Assembly (NCBI GenBank): GCA_030765065.1
Contig: CM060990.1
Span: 215,055,290 to 215,119,289 of the forward strand
Length of the DNA stretch: 64,000 nucleotides
Direction: 5' to 3'
Source of the DNA: Deroplatys truncata
Lineage: Eukaryota; Arthropoda; Insecta; Mantodea; Mantidae
The notes beneath the pieces were generated by a model that was not told the DNA's origin, did no database searches, and worked only from the letters and a program-made list of their open reading frames with translations. Positions 1-12,900 of the stretch are shown piece after piece. Position 1 is the first letter of the stretch; each line of letters opens with the position of its first letter. A program made the position numbers and the translations under genes.

Positions 1-2012
1 AGGACATTGCGCCGTGAACTGCAATAAATGGCAAAATCGGCAACAAAAAGGGACGATGAAATGCCAGAGGGAATAAATAAATATTGGGTTTATAGCAATT
101 GCAAAAAGTGTGACACTGAGTACAGAGCCCTGCGGTACTCCGTTCTCTTGAATAAAACGACTAGATAAAACCGAGCCCAAACGTACACTAAAGACGCGGT
201 CCATCCAAAATTCCCGAAGAAATATGGGAAGACGACCGCGGATATTCCATGCGTGAAGTGTACGTAAAATGCCGCCCCTCCAACAAGTGTCATCAGCTTT
301 CTCCAGGTCAAAAAACACAGCCACGGTTAGACACTTTCTCGGACACCAGATGGTCGACGGTAGATCGATGGCGACGTAAACCGCACTGACCGTTCGCAAG
401 AAGTTTCTGAGACTCAAGCCACCATGTCAACCGCCCGTTGATCATGCGCTCCATCACCTTGCAAATGCAGCTCGTGAGGGAGATAGGGCGGTAGATGGAA
501 GGTAGTTGGCGATCCTTCCCATGCGTAAGTATAGGGACAATGGTGGTTTCGCGCCAAAGGGAGGGAAAAAAGCCGTCTTGCCAAATACGGTTATAGACCT
601 GTAAGAGAAAGACTTTACTGTCGGCTGAAAGGTTCTATAACATCAGGACATGAATGCCGTCCGGCCCAGGAGCGGAGTGTCTAGAGGAATGAAAAGCGTG
701 CTCCAGCTCCCTCATTGTGAAAAGTCCGTTATATCATTCATTATTAGCAGACCGAAAATTATAGGTTACGGAATCCAGCCGGTGTTTAATAGAGCGAAAT
801 CCGGCGGAATAATGGTCTGAACTGGAACCGCCTCAAAGGCAGCACCCAGAGTGTTAACAATGGCAGCCGGATCCACTATGTTGGCATTGGAAACCTGAAG
901 CCCAGACAGAGTACAATGCGAAATTTACCTGAGAAGTGACGAAGTTTATCCCAAACAACAGCTGAAGGCGTAAAGCGATTAAAAAGACTCGACCAAACGA
1001 GTCCAAGACGCCTTCTTGCTATTCTGAATAATGCGACGAGCCCTGGCGCGCGATTGTTTAAAACCAACCAAATTATCAAGTGTAGGGTGTCGCCGAAACA
1101 TCCTAAGCGCTGTTCTACGAGCACGAACGGCGTCCCGACAGTCCTCGTTCCACCACGGAACAGGTATACGCCGAGGGTGAGAGGACGAACGGGGAATGGC
1201 CCGCTCGGCGGCTGTTAGCAACGTAGACGTAAGGTGGTGCACCATTTGGTTAACGTCGGTGAAGTGCTGGTCGGCAAAATGCACGAAGCTGGAATACAAT
1301 CTCCAGTTGGCTTTTCTGAATATCCAGGTAGGTACTCTGGAATGCGGAACGTGGTGAGACAACAGAGAAACGATGCAGGGGCAATGGTCGCTGGAGTAGG
1401 TGTCAGCGACGACGTTCCACTGCAGACGACTAGCAAGCTGGAGTGAGCAAACGGCAAGGTCCAAGTGAGAGAAAGTACCAGAAGAGTCAGAAATAAAAGT
1501 AGGTTCACCTGTATTGAGGATGGAGAGGTTGAACTGATCAAAAATTTCGGAAAGAAGAGGTCCCTCGCTCAAGCCCTTGGCGAACCCCACAGGGGGTGAT
1601 GGGCCTTAAAATCTCCCAACAGGAGAAATGGTGTTGGGAGAGCGGACAAGAGATCTCGATTGTCGGCGTTAGCGTAGGGAGACGATGGAGGTGAATATAC
1701 AGAGCAAACAGAAAAGAAAAAACCGGATAAGTGAAGTCTAATGGCAACAGCTTGCAAGTCGGACGTAAGAGCGAGAGTTTGAAAATGAACGTCGTTGCGC
1801 ACTAATAACATGACACTTCCATGAGCAGGAGAAGGGTCCTCCGGTTCAAGATCAAAGCGAACCCTAGTATACCCTCGGAGATCAAAAGGATCTTGAGGGC
1901 GAAGCTTAGTCTCCTGCAAACACACGACCATAGGTGAATTGGAACACAATAAAAGTTGCAGTTCCGCCCTATGCGATCGGACACCACGTAAATTCCAGGT
2001 CAGGTTAGCCAT
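1..2012 (-). pseudogene. LINE ORF2 (endonuclease and RT), copy A, partial
   Basis: ORF2 starts at ATG 2012 with MANLTWN, 20 bp after the ORF1 stop; the same gap occurs in copies D and F. The APE-like endonuclease nicks target DNA and shows QETKLRP, GDF-AHHP and SDHCP, the last two being metal and catalytic motifs of the family. The frame shifts at about 1570-1590, so the endonuclease runs on in another frame (979-1590). The RT follows in several frames. Its catalytic box, at the extreme left edge, reads FVAD instead of FVDD, so this copy could not reverse transcribe even if the frame were intact. The RNase H domain would lie outside the window. Confidence 0.88.
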
Positions 2013-2032
2013 GAGTAAAAGGGATAAACTTC

Positions 2033-3376
2033 TTACTTAGAAGGGCGGCTCAAAATAACTTTGTGCTCAACTTTCGGGCTTGGGCTTTTTGTATGAAGTT
2101 GATCAGACTCCATAAGCTCCACGAAGGGAGGACTCACGCGCTCAATGCCAGAAATCGATTCAAGCGCCGAGAATCGGTTCTGGGTGGCAACGGTTGACGG
2201 GGGCCGCTAAGCGCGGCTTGTCCCAGAAACATCCTGGGACAGCGACCTTCGAGGAGGAGGAGGAGGAGGAGGAGGAGCAGGAGGAGAAGGTGAACGTTTC
2301 TTCCCGCGCGCACGCGGAGGGTCTTTTAAAAAATCTTCCCTACGAAATTTCTGCTTCGATTTCTTCTCTGTGGCTTGAGACTTCTGAACCTTTGGACCAG
2401 CTTTAGATGGCCTTATAACAGTGGCTTGAATGGGCGGCCGGATGGTAGTGGCGGTCAGTGCAGTCATGGATCAGGTTTGAGTCTCTGCATCCTTTGTGGG
2501 TACTGGCGAGGCAACAACAGAGCTAAATGTTCCTGATCGCAGGAGCGAAGTTTGGCGCGCATGGTAACGCCTCCGGTCTTCGGTGAAGGAGAGTTTCTCC
2601 TTTGCCCGGATCTCCTTGATCTCCTTCTCGTCCAAATACCGCGGACAGTCGGCAAACGAAGCAGAATGAGACCCTTTGCAATTAACGCAGACGGGGGCGG
2701 TTGAACAGATACCTTCTTTTGAGGGCTGGCTACATGTTGCACAGATGTTAACGGCACTCTTACAGGAGACTTGCGTATGCCCAAAACGTTGGCATTTGAA
2801 ACACCGCAGAGTTCTAGGAATATAGGGCCTCACCGCAATACGTTCGTACCCTGCTGTAATGCTCGTGGGAAGATCGACGCCATCAAATGTGATAAAAAGG
2901 GTACGAGTAGGTACCAATACTCCGTCGTGTTTGGCCTGCACCCGATGCACTGCTGTCACCTTTTGATCTGATAGATATTCGACTAGGTCCTCGTCCGATA
3001 TAGCGTCGAGGCTATGGGTGGTAACGACGCCTCGACAGGAATTCAAGGTGCGGTGCTTCTCAACACGGATGGGATAACCATGGAGAAGCGTAGCGCTCAA
3101 CAAGGTCTTAGTATTTTGATCGGACTTGCTGTGTACTAATAATGACCCGTTTCGATGGCGAGTGCTGGCCTGAACCGAACCAGCAATAAAGTCTATGCCC
3201 TTCTGTACTATTAAAGGGTTCACCTTCTCAAACGTTTGTCCTTCCTCTGTTCGTGTAATAACTAAGTAACAACCAGATGTTGGCGGTGCTACTTCTGTTG
3301 CAAATACTTTTCGGCGCTTTTTAGTAATAATGGAGAAAGGGTGCTCCATAGCGAAATAAATCCTCCAACATTGCAA
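2033..3376 (-). pseudogene. LINE ORF1 (gag-like, CCHC zinc knuckles), copy A
   Basis: ORF1 protein of the LINE, thought to bind element RNA and form the ribonucleoprotein with ORF2. It is 447 codons in one frame with no frameshift. Two conserved starts are possible, the ATG at 3376 and the one nine codons on that begins MEHPFS; the second is well conserved in other copies. The N-terminal half has no motif I can name and may hold an RRM-like fold. Near residues 190-250 lie zinc knuckles, including CFKCQRFGHTQVSC (C-x2-C-x4-H-x4-C) and CVNCKGSH...C. The C-terminal tail is basic and rich in Pro and Ser. Two in-frame stops break it: TGA at 2471-2473, before MTALTATT, and a TAG close to 2204, where sister copies read Gln. 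It is the least damaged ORF1 in the window. Confidence 0.88.
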
Positions 3377-3987
3377 CCGTCTCCGACCTCGGGCTCTGAC
3401 TTCCCGGGCGTTACCCCGGCTTGGGTAAGTAAACCTATCTATACTAAACTCACCCCGGGGTCACACCTCCCAGAACATAGACAGAGGGACCCAATCGCCG
3501 TCAGAAGTCAGCAGCTCATGCAATGGCCCCCCGCGGGACTGCAGTTGCACAGCGGATACGAACACATACCCTACATGACGACCTCAGGTGGTGGGGATGA
3601 CGCCATTACCCACTCACCCAGCTGCGCACCCAGTGCGCGGGTATCCGTTAGGCTGTGTCCACGGAGGATTAAAATAAAGTGTAAAAGAAATATAACTGCG
3701 TGGGCGTTTCGCACGCAAGATAGGCCGGCGAGGACGGAAAAGAGAGGCGTAAATAAATGGACGTGGGGCACAATGTTCAGAAGTAGAAGAGAAGAAAGAA
3801 ACGATGGCGAGGGACGACATGGAATGAAATGCACAGAACGCACGAGAGCCTACCTTGAGTTCCCCGGTCACGAGAACGAACCCACTTCGACCGGCCGGGG
3901 ATGAAGCGATGAAGATGGCGATTAGTGGCTCGGGAGCCCCCGGGTACGCCAACTCCCGTCCTCACAGAAGGTGAGCCCCTGGTGGGG
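3377..3987 (-). promoter_or_regulatory. LINE 5' UTR, probable internal promoter region
   Basis: About 610 bp upstream of ORF1, conserved in copies A, D and F (near 40463-41032 and 57903-58537). It is GC-richer than the surroundings and includes conserved stretches such as GGGCGTTACCCCGGCTTGGG. LINEs of this group use an internal promoter in the 5' UTR, and this block is where it should lie; no initiator could be pinned down. Long open frames here on both strands vary between copies and show no family resemblance, so I do not call them genes. Confidence 0.55.
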
Positions 3988-5339
3988 TGCATATGGTTCC
4001 AATCTGTCATAACGCGGTCACATTTTCTTGACACTTCGGATATACTCTTCGCACACCATGACTTATTTCTAAAGTCAAACTTACACATGGGCATGAGATT
4101 TGATGACTAATTGTATCATCAGGGGACCTAAAGATTTAATTTCCAATATGGCGAAATCTTCAGCACTTAGCTTGCGTATCAGGAGCTCGTGTCCCAACAA
4201 AATGGAGCAGCTCGTCAGTTAACAAATCTTAAAACACAAGAAAAAATGAAAATGTTCACCCAATATCCTTAGTCATCCGGTATGTCAAGAAAACAATTTT
4301 GCTCTAGCTACAGCACTAAACTTAGGCCCTTCGATGAGCCTATTCAACATTATAGCCTTCATCATTGGTAGGCTACTGCGCAAATCTTCCTTGTTAACAC
4401 ACGCTTGGTGCTATCACATTGCACACCCGTATGCAATAAACTTTATATAACCCAACCGCTGCGGGCTTTTACTCTCCTCTGCTGACATAAACTAGAGCGA
4501 CTAACTCTCTGCAACAAAAATGTCCTAACTAAAGAGCCTCGCAACTCTCCGTCAAATAAGGCTCCTCTGACGACTTCTGTTGTCGCTCAGATTTTCTAGA
4601 CGATGATAACCTTAATGCAACACTTAATTCAACTAACTACAACCTCTACTACGTCCCTGGCGGGACCCTAACCCCATTCATCCACGTAGCAGAGTAACTA
4701 AATGACCACTTTACACTACACAGTTCCTGACGTGCCACCGACATGCATGTGCTCAACTACACATTATTGCTCACCAGAAAACAAAAAGATACAAAAATCC
4801 TCAACTCTATTCTCACACGAATCTTCCAAGCTTTGTGCACTCACAAATCAAGCCAAAACTTATTACATTTACTGTCCTTCGTATACATCAAAGGGAAATG
4901 GAACGGTTTTTATCTTAACTGAAAATCATAGGCATACACTCCTATACGTGACTGAAACCCAGAATTTACTGAAAGCGCTTAACTTACTGGACCCCAACAT
5001 ATTAATTTTAAAAGGGAGCATTCCTACAAAAATCATAAGGCTTTGCCCTGAAATACACAAAAGAGTTAGAAAATACAAGATGGAAACACATTACCCAGCA
5101 TACTCTTTTTCTTCTCGTTTCGCCTTTGCCTCAGGCCTTACACAAGGCCAGCGATCCACTCGTGTGCTTGCCGTATCAGCGAAAACATATCCTAAACAGC
5201 AGTGGGCTGAAGGCTTGCCTTCGGTTCTTAACTTCCTTGCAGGAATACTGATACCAGCCTCTTTTACAATGACCAAAATGTTTCTTGTTCTTCCTTACAT
5301 TGTCCTCCTCAACTATGAGGATCTCCCTGGTCACCAAAA
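3988..5339. other. AT-rich DNA without a recognised gene
   Basis: Flank of LINE copy A. One plus-strand open frame of 219 codons (4702-5361) lies here, but its product is low in complexity and matches no domain I know. Splice-like words such as TTTTGTGTATTTCAG occur on the minus strand near 5050-5080, without a convincing coding exon beside them. Nothing is called. Confidence 0.5.
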
Positions 5340-6010
5340 TCAACTATTCCACTTAGACTAGACAAAAGGCAAAAAACTATTTAACAACAACGCACTTTAT
5401 TTAAATACTACACAAATTTGAGAGATCTTTTAGCTACGCTATGGGTAAAACATAACTAATCTTACACAGGGACTAATTTTCTAATCTGGCTGTACGGTAC
5501 CGGCTTGCAAAGCAGAGGGGGCAGAGACAACGAAATACGAGGCCTTTATATCCTGAGGGAGTGCGTAGGTGGGGAAAGAGAAAGATCTCCGGCACTTGAG
5601 AGGGCGGGTGGGCGGGGTAAAGGAAATATCTGTAGCTCCCGAGAGGGTGGGCGGGCGGGAACAGAAAGGAGGTACTGGGATCGAAACGTGGCTATCAAAT
5701 TTAAAATATGTGGAGCTCAGCAGCCTCCAGCACATTTCACAGACAGAATGGGTCGTGGACGGGGTGAGCAAGGGTTGGCACATGGTGCCTTCACCAAATG
5801 CCACGGTTGGGAATAGGGCTCAGTTTGAGGGGATTGGTAGCCGTTCAGAACAGGCGCCACCAGCGCATGTCACGGTCATTTTAAGGGATAAGGTTAAGAG
5901 GGAGAGAAGGGGGAGAGGAGCACAGCAAATCGGTGTCTCTACCAGATGACGCCGAGGGACTGAGGGCTTGCTCAGTGGGGTAGCCAGGGGTGTGACTACT
6001 TCCATATGGC
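5340..6010 (-). promoter_or_regulatory. Possible solo LTR or promoter-like patch (weak)
   Basis: Read on the minus strand this GC-richer patch has two GC-box-like runs (around 5605-5625 and 5648-5662), a TATA-like GGATATAAAGG at about 5543-5553, and AATAAA at 5397-5402, about 140 bp further on, followed by T-rich DNA. That order (U3 GC boxes, TATA, short R, poly(A) signal) is what an LTR looks like, but I found no second LTR, no certain TG/CA ends and no gag or pol next to it. A promoter of an unseen host transcript fits equally well. Confidence 0.22.
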
Positions 6011-7790
6011 GGGAGATCCGTGTGTCTCACCCATATGCTACTACTACCGTATGATTCGAAACCACGAATATGAACTACTCGCTTGAGGAGGAAATCAGGA
6101 CGGGAGAAGGACTTTACAGGTTCCTACACTTTATAAGACATGCCAGGAAAGGTGCTAGTATGGCCAGTGCGGTCTTAAATAATCACGTAGTGCCCCACAC
6201 TCTGTAAGAATATATCAGTAATTATCGCTAGGCCCAAGAAAAGGTCACAAACAGGTTTACACATAAAATCCTTACCTTGAGTGAAGGATGATGCGGTCGG
6301 ATGGGTGGCGATTAGCACTGATTTTAAATGTTTTAGGCCACGTGGAGGTTCAAGAAAACGACCAATGTGGCTTCTTCCAGCAACTGGGTAGAAGTCCGAC
6401 CACGAGTTTCAGAACTGGGGTTTTCTAAAGCAAATCCTGGTTAGCTACGCCAAGCGCCACTACCTAGATGAACATCCTTCCTGCGTGTCAGCTAAACGCT
6501 GGTCAATGCCTTAAGATTAACGATTCCTGGCACTGCTACTTCCGAGTTTTAACACTCGGCTTACCATATGGCAGCCTTACGCCCCACGATTTGTATATTA
6601 CATTTAAGGTACTCGAATCATATACTAATAGTACGAAATAACACTAACACCCGATGCACCGTAACAATATACAATTATATTTTTCATACAATACATTGAA
6701 ATGTCAGATTCACTGTAATCAAAACTCGATTTCTTTCGGGATAGTAAACCGAGAAAAACACCTTACATTGTAGAAGCGAAATATTGAAGACAATATATTA
6801 CTCAATTAAACTAGGCTGGTTTAAACAAATCTGAAGCCAATAACACTGCATGAACGATTTAGCACATTAGTAAGAAAAATGCTGAACCTCAAGATAGAGC
6901 TTTAAATACAGACAGAATCTTTTAAGTTAAAGGGAGGTGTTAACGATAATACTTCATTTCCATTTATGTTATGTAAACCAATTAAAAGCCGTAACGATGT
7001 TCTACAACCCGAGTTTAAAATGCAATTTATCAAGCCTGTGGGGTTTATCTTCAATGTGTGTAGACTTGAAATTGCTGATAAACATTAATTGAAGAGTGGT
7101 AAATCACTATCGTTGCCAAGTATAGCACGTCGATATTTCTCAGATTATGTCGCACAATAGATACTTAAATGATGTATGAATACGAAGCATGGAAATGTGA
7201 AATGTGTGCGAGAACAGGGATTTTATATAAAACCGGAGAATGCCTAACGATGGCACCTCTTTCATATTTCTAAAATGAAATGTGATTGGACAGAACGTTT
7301 TTTAGTTTCGGATTGGCTAAACATTGCAATCTTTCTATTCGATAGTATTTCAGAAAACCAGTTTTATTCTTATTAGAAAACCTGTAAAAGCTTGCATGCC
7401 TAAAAGACAGGCACAAGAATGGTTACTTAACAACGTAGAATATTTTCACAGGATATTTAAATTCTAACATGAAAAATACAAGTGTTCGTTCTAGAACTTT
7501 ACTGTCTCCGAGTAGCTGCATAGAATGCTCACAAAAAAACTATTTTTGCTGTAGAAAACTTAAGTACATGTCATTCTCACACATGGAAACTGAGTCAGGC
7601 TATAAATTAGTTTTAATGTGACGCTATTGTGTTTTAAGTTAAATGCATTATTTTCATGTTTTTATGAACGGAAGGAAATAGTGAAGTTGCGTTTTCCAAA
7701 AATATTGCAACAAAGAAGCCTCTTAAAATGCCCTATTTTTAAAGCCTAGCCATGAATGTATACTTTTTTCAGACAAAAGGAGGTAGCACA
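6011..7790. other. AT-rich DNA, nothing recognised
   Basis: About 1.8 kb of low-GC sequence up to the left edge of the palindrome. No open frame with family resemblance, RNA gene, array or transposon end was seen. Confidence 0.5.
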
Positions 7791-7799
7791 TGAGTAGGA

Positions 7800-9140
7800 T
7801 ATATAGGACAGACCTGGGCCACTTTTTTGCGTTTATATGGGAAAGGATAGGGAAAACGGGGGTATATGCGGAGGTTCACGGAGGAAAATGCGTTTATATG
7901 GCGAAGATAGGGACTACGAGGATCGATGCTAGGCTAGATAGAGGTTGAAGGAATGAGGATGTGCTTTATATGAGAGATTCGTGGAATACGAGGAGAAGTG
8001 TTGGACTAGATAGAGGTTGAGATATGGAATATGCATTTATATGGGAAAGATAGGGAAAACGTGAACAGAGGCTAGGATAGACAGATGCTGAAGATTTATC
8101 ACTAAATCGGTTTATTTTTTTAGTATTAATGTTTGTATTGTCCATAATGTTTTTAATTATTAGTCCAAATTTGATTAGAATTTTAATATGAACATATTTA
8201 CAGGAGAGATAGGGGATACGTGGAGAGGTACTAGACTATTCAGGGTTTGAAGGGTAGAGTATGACTTTTTATATGAAGAGACGAGGAAAACGAGGGTATA
8301 TGCTAGGTTGAGAGAACCTTCAAGGAGGAAACAATGCGTTTATATGGGAGAGATAGGGAAAACGAGGAGAGTTCTGAGGTAAGGCAGGGACTGAAGGAGG
8401 GAGAGATATGCTTTATACGACAGAGATAGGGCATGCGAGGGGAGGTGCTAGTGCAGACAGAGGTTAAGGAGTATGGTATACGTTTATATGAGGAATATAT
8501 GGAAAACGTGAACAGAGGCTAGGATAGACAGGTGCTGAAGCAGGGGGAATATGAACATATTTACAGGAGAGATAGGGGATACGTGGAGAGGTACTAGACT
8601 ATTCAGGGTTTGAAGGGTAGAGTATGACTTTTTATATGAAGAGACGAGGAAAACGAGGGTATATGCGACAGTTCAAGGAGGAAAATGCGTTTATAGGGGA
8701 GAGATAGGGAATACGAGGGCTGATGCTAGGCTAGTCAGATGCTAAAGGAGGGAGGGATACGCTTTATACGAGAGAGATAGGGAATACAAGGAAAGATGTT
8801 ATACTAAACAGGACTTGAAGGGTAGAATATGGTGTTTTATATGAGCGAGATAGTGAACCGAGGAGAAGTGCTAGGCTAGACAGGAAGGTCTGAATGACAG
8901 AGTATACGTTTATATGGGAAAAGATAGGGAAAACGAAGGTAGATGCTAGGTTGAGAGAGTCTTCAAGGAGGAAAATGCGTCTTATATGAGAGAGGTAGGG
9001 GAATATGAGGAGAGGTCCTAGTCTAGACGTGTCGAGGAGCAGAGTATACGTTTATAGGGGAGAAATATGGAAAACGGTAGAGATACAAGGATAAGCAGGG
9101 GTTGAAGGAGGAGGAATGTAGGTTTATACGGTAATATAGA
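7800..9140 (-). repeat. Outer subterminal repeat array, left arm
   Basis: About 1.3 kb of degenerate repeats, each built on TTTATATGGGAAAGATAGGG, AAACGAGG, and an AGGCTAGACAGAGGTTGAAGG-like word, spaced about 60-90 bp. A longer segment of about 115 bp that starts GAACATATTTACAGGAGAG occurs twice (8187 and 8549). The mirror array is at 23620-24960. Subterminal repeats of this kind are common transposase- or replication-protein binding regions, but no function is shown here. Confidence 0.8.
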
Positions 9141-9334
9141 GAGTAATTAAATTATAAAACATTTCTCATCCAACGTTACAACACTTTTATATACTTTTTC
9201 TAAACCTTACAAACTTTATATATGTTAAACTAGGGCGCGAGGCGGCGAGGGACAAACTGAATATCGGTTTACAGTGAAGTATACGTCCTAACCTATGCTC
9301 ACCTTGTATGTTCTACATCTTCTCATTGTCTATT

Positions 9335-9535
9335 CATTCCTAACAGACGTAACCAACAAACGTAACCACGTAACAAGACGTAACATAACGGTACGACAAG
9401 ACGTCATACTAAGCAACATAAGCACGTAACCACGCAACATCACGTGACATCTCGTAACCAGAAACGTTACACGACGTAACAACACGTAGCAACTATGTAA
9501 CCAAGTAACAAAACGTAAGAACAACACGTAACCAA
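9335..9535. repeat. ACGTAAC-rich minisatellite, left arm
   Basis: Short, irregular runs of ACGTAAC/CGTAACAAG at 10-20-bp spacing over about 200 bp, mirrored at 23225-23426. The open frames across it simply translate the repeat. Confidence 0.7.
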
Positions 9536-9985
9536 TTCATTGCTAAGGCGATCTAAACTAATTCATCCTTCATAACTTAGACAATAAGTACGAGAACCTA
9601 GCCTAGATTAACCCGGCCAATCCTAAACGTTCCTCTCATCATCCTTTCTAGTCAGGCATCGACTAACCTAATCTGGCTAACCAAAGATAACCTCAACTTT
9701 CTTTTAGGGAAATTGCAATGTTTTATTCAGGTTTTATTATTCGAGAGTTTTAATTGAAAAGTTTACGCCAACATACCTTTATTTTAGTTCCTTGTAGATG
9801 TCTCTCCCCTTTTATCTAGGCTTGAGACTAGCACTAGGATTACTCCTAATGGCAGGGTTACCACCTTCCCTTCCATCTTCTTCTTTCTTCATCAGGCGTC
9901 AGCTATCTGCATATACAGCACACAGATAACCTTCTTTTAAGATTGTAGACTCACGAGAAACTCTTTATCTTTAACTTACATTCTT

Positions 9986-12900
9986 TTAAGCACTGTTTGT
10001 AATGGCGTAATGTCCATATGCATATGTCGTTATCCCATCCTCAGCAATAATTCTTTTATCATCAAACGGAGTCAATGCAATTTTATTCACTTGCACTGTA
10101 GCAAGAGCATGCTTTCGTGATAGGATCAGATTCATAGGTGTTCTGATGATTTCACAGGTTTTAAGACAGTCTGTATAGCTGTCAAACGAAATATGGTGCT
10201 TAATGGCGCTACGTTTTATACCTTTAATCTTTTTTATCATTGACCCTTGAATGTCTAAGGCATACATCTTAGGACGTAGTCCAACAAAGCGTAGGATGAT
10301 TTTGCTATTAGCCTCATCTTTAAATTTTCCCAATACCTTCTTGTTCTGGGTAGAGTAACATATATGGTTGACAGGGTAATCAGCTGTATCGAGATGCTCA
10401 AGAAAACGTAGCTTGTCCTGGTACACATCTTCAGTTGTAACACGATGAATGAACGAATCAGTGTCCATATACATAAGCTTCAGGTTTTCAGCTCCATAAT
10501 AAGGCAACAAAACGTCGTAATGTCTTGGAGATGTCCAACACACTCATACCAATGTATATAGGCTTGTTGAATACAATCTGACGAGAGGCCATATGTACAG
10601 CAGCTAGATTATCAGCATATATCGTCCTGTCGATAAACGTAGGCTTGGCGATCAGCTTCTCTAGAGTTTTTTCATTGGTCACCAGTCGTATATCCATACG
10701 GTTACGCAGGTTCTCCATAGTTTTTCCAAACATAGCGTTGTTAAAGAGCTTGTAGAGATCCTTCTCGAAATCATTTGCAGCTTGTTGTCGTAACCTGTTG
10801 TTAAATTCCACATACGGTTTTAACCATCGAGACTGTCGGAATTGTAGCACACGATGGATTTTTGTTAACCGTAGCCCATGACTAAGAGCTTGCTTCAAAG
10901 CCATGTAATGTACTACATACTTCTTTCGAGGTCCAAGATGAGGTATCAGTTTCTTTGTAGATGATTCCAGTGGTTTCATACACTCTGGCAGGAAAGGTAG
11001 ATCGTTGTGTAGATCGTGAAGTTCTGCAGGATACTCGATGTCGACTTCTAATATGTAGCCGTAAGGATCATCTTCTTGTAGCGTTTCTAAGCTGATTTCT
11101 TCAGGCGACACCCACTGAAATCCACCATAAGGGAGAGCGCGACACATTGCCCACCCATATTGGTTATTAGCGTCGCCATATGTGATAAATTGGGTTGGTC
11201 TCGACGGATCAAACTTCTCCATATATGTGTTATTAGCCTCTGCATACCGATGGGAAACTTGACATAAACCTCCTCTTATACCAGATTCCACCATGAGTAA
11301 TTGATCATAATCCTGTAACAGTTCCAGCTTAATTCCAGTGTACAGTAACATAGCGTCCCATGTAAGACCTGGAGAGGTAAAATAATGTGCAGGATCAACT
11401 TTGTGTGTTTTGAGGGTTTGCTCTCTGAACGTCTCAAAGACATCAGCTAGGAGAAGTACATCCGAAGTTAAGTAGAGATCGCTGTACTCTCCCAGGTTTC
11501 TCACATTAAACAGCTCCCATACATTTTTAGCATGATCGTAGTCAGCATCACTAATTTCTTCTTCATTTAATCTATTGTAGAAGGAGTCCTTAGGAGGTAA
11601 GCAGGTTTCGTTCAGGGCATCCCATGATGTAACAAAATCATATGGAAATACACCCTTACGGGTCATCAACTTCAATTTGTCTTCTCCAAAGTACTTTAGC
11701 GTTTCAGGATACGAGGTTAGATTTTTTACCAACTTATCCAAGCTTGTACTGAGGAATCGGAAGCTATCCACAAATCGAAGCTTTATATCTCCTACATACT
11801 TGGTGAATGAGATATAGCTTTCTTCGGAGTTAGGAATTACCTCCACACGTTCACTTGTGCAACCCAGCTCCTTAACAATGAAATGAGAGTCATATCCGCT
11901 AAGGTTATGCATGAAGACTGGTACATATTTAGGTGTTTTACAGGCTAAATTACATTCATTATGAAGACTTCCACGATATTCACCGCTGATGTGATCATGG
12001 TCGCGTACTTTATAGTTCTCTTCTGTAAAGGGTTTTCCACACAAGTAGCATGCTGAAGAAGACTCAAAATCCAACTGCTCTTGATCCGTAAGTTTCAGAG
12101 GCTTAGCAGATTTGTATATGTCCTCAATCATTTTTGCAAGAGATGTCAGGTACAGCATAAACTTCTGAGCAGCATCAGCACCACGATACACATAGGGTTG
12201 CTTAGGAAGACCAGTTTCGAGATGTTCAACACAAGATGTAGGCTTCACGTAAACACAGAAGCTCATTGGTGTGTGCTCTTGATAAGGGATTGTATAGGAA
12301 GTTTCAGGATTGGGTATACACGTATGGCATGGAGTGAGAATACTCTCAAAATCAGCATAGATGACATAAGGTACTTTCAGCATCCTCTCAACATTTTTAA
12401 ACCGTACAATTGCTTTCTCCTTTGTAGGCATAACTACCCTCGCAACACCATGTTGGTTACAGATTGATGTATGTTCCTGCAGTTTTTCCTGTCCACTTAG
12501 TCCATATCGATTATCAAAATGTGTAAAGCAGCGCTTGCAGGTATATATCACTCCGTCATGCTTAGTTTTCTGGCGTCGAACGAGCTTCTCAAAATTCTTT
12601 ATATACACGTAGTGATGTTTTCCACTACTGTCATTCAATAGTAGGAGGTCGCGATGTTCAGGTAGTTCAATGTCAACAACCTTTATCGGATACACTTCAT
12701 GCTTCTCATCCAACCCGAAAACGTTAATAGACATCTTGTTAAGCTTCTCAAATTTAGGTATTTGAGAAAGTGGAGTAGGGTAAGAAACACAGCTGAAGTC
12801 GTACTTATCTTGAAGTTTCTTATATTTGCTGACGCGTTGAGGCTTGGTGCTCACGAATTTGGCCAATACAGAGTACATGAAACATAGCTCATCAGTTAAG

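Larger units (their letters stand above)
1..3987 (-). mobile_element. I-group LINE, copy A (5' half; runs off the window)
   Basis: Minus-strand copy of the LINE family that fills the right half of the window. From its 5' end at about 3987 it reads 5' UTR, ORF1, a 20-bp gap, then ORF2 endonuclease and the start of the RT, where the window ends. The 5' end is set by comparison with copy F: both stop at the shared word GGTGAGCCCCTGG, after which the flanks differ. An endonuclease of the APE type, CCHC knuckles in ORF1 and, in sister copies, an RNase H after the RT place it in the I/Nimb part of the Jockey superfamily. The clade name is an inference from domain order, not from a tree. Confidence 0.9.

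Noticed and set aside
3341-3904. 187-codon protein on the plus strand
   Set aside because: Lies antisense over the LINE 5' UTR; the frame is not kept in copies D and F.
4702-5361. 219-codon host gene
   Set aside because: No recognisable domain, low-complexity composition and no supporting context; an open frame of this size is possible by chance, and minus-strand structure overlaps it.
9335-9535. Telomere-like or centromere-like repeat
   Set aside because: The ACGTAAC words are irregular and unlike arthropod TTAGG telomere repeats.
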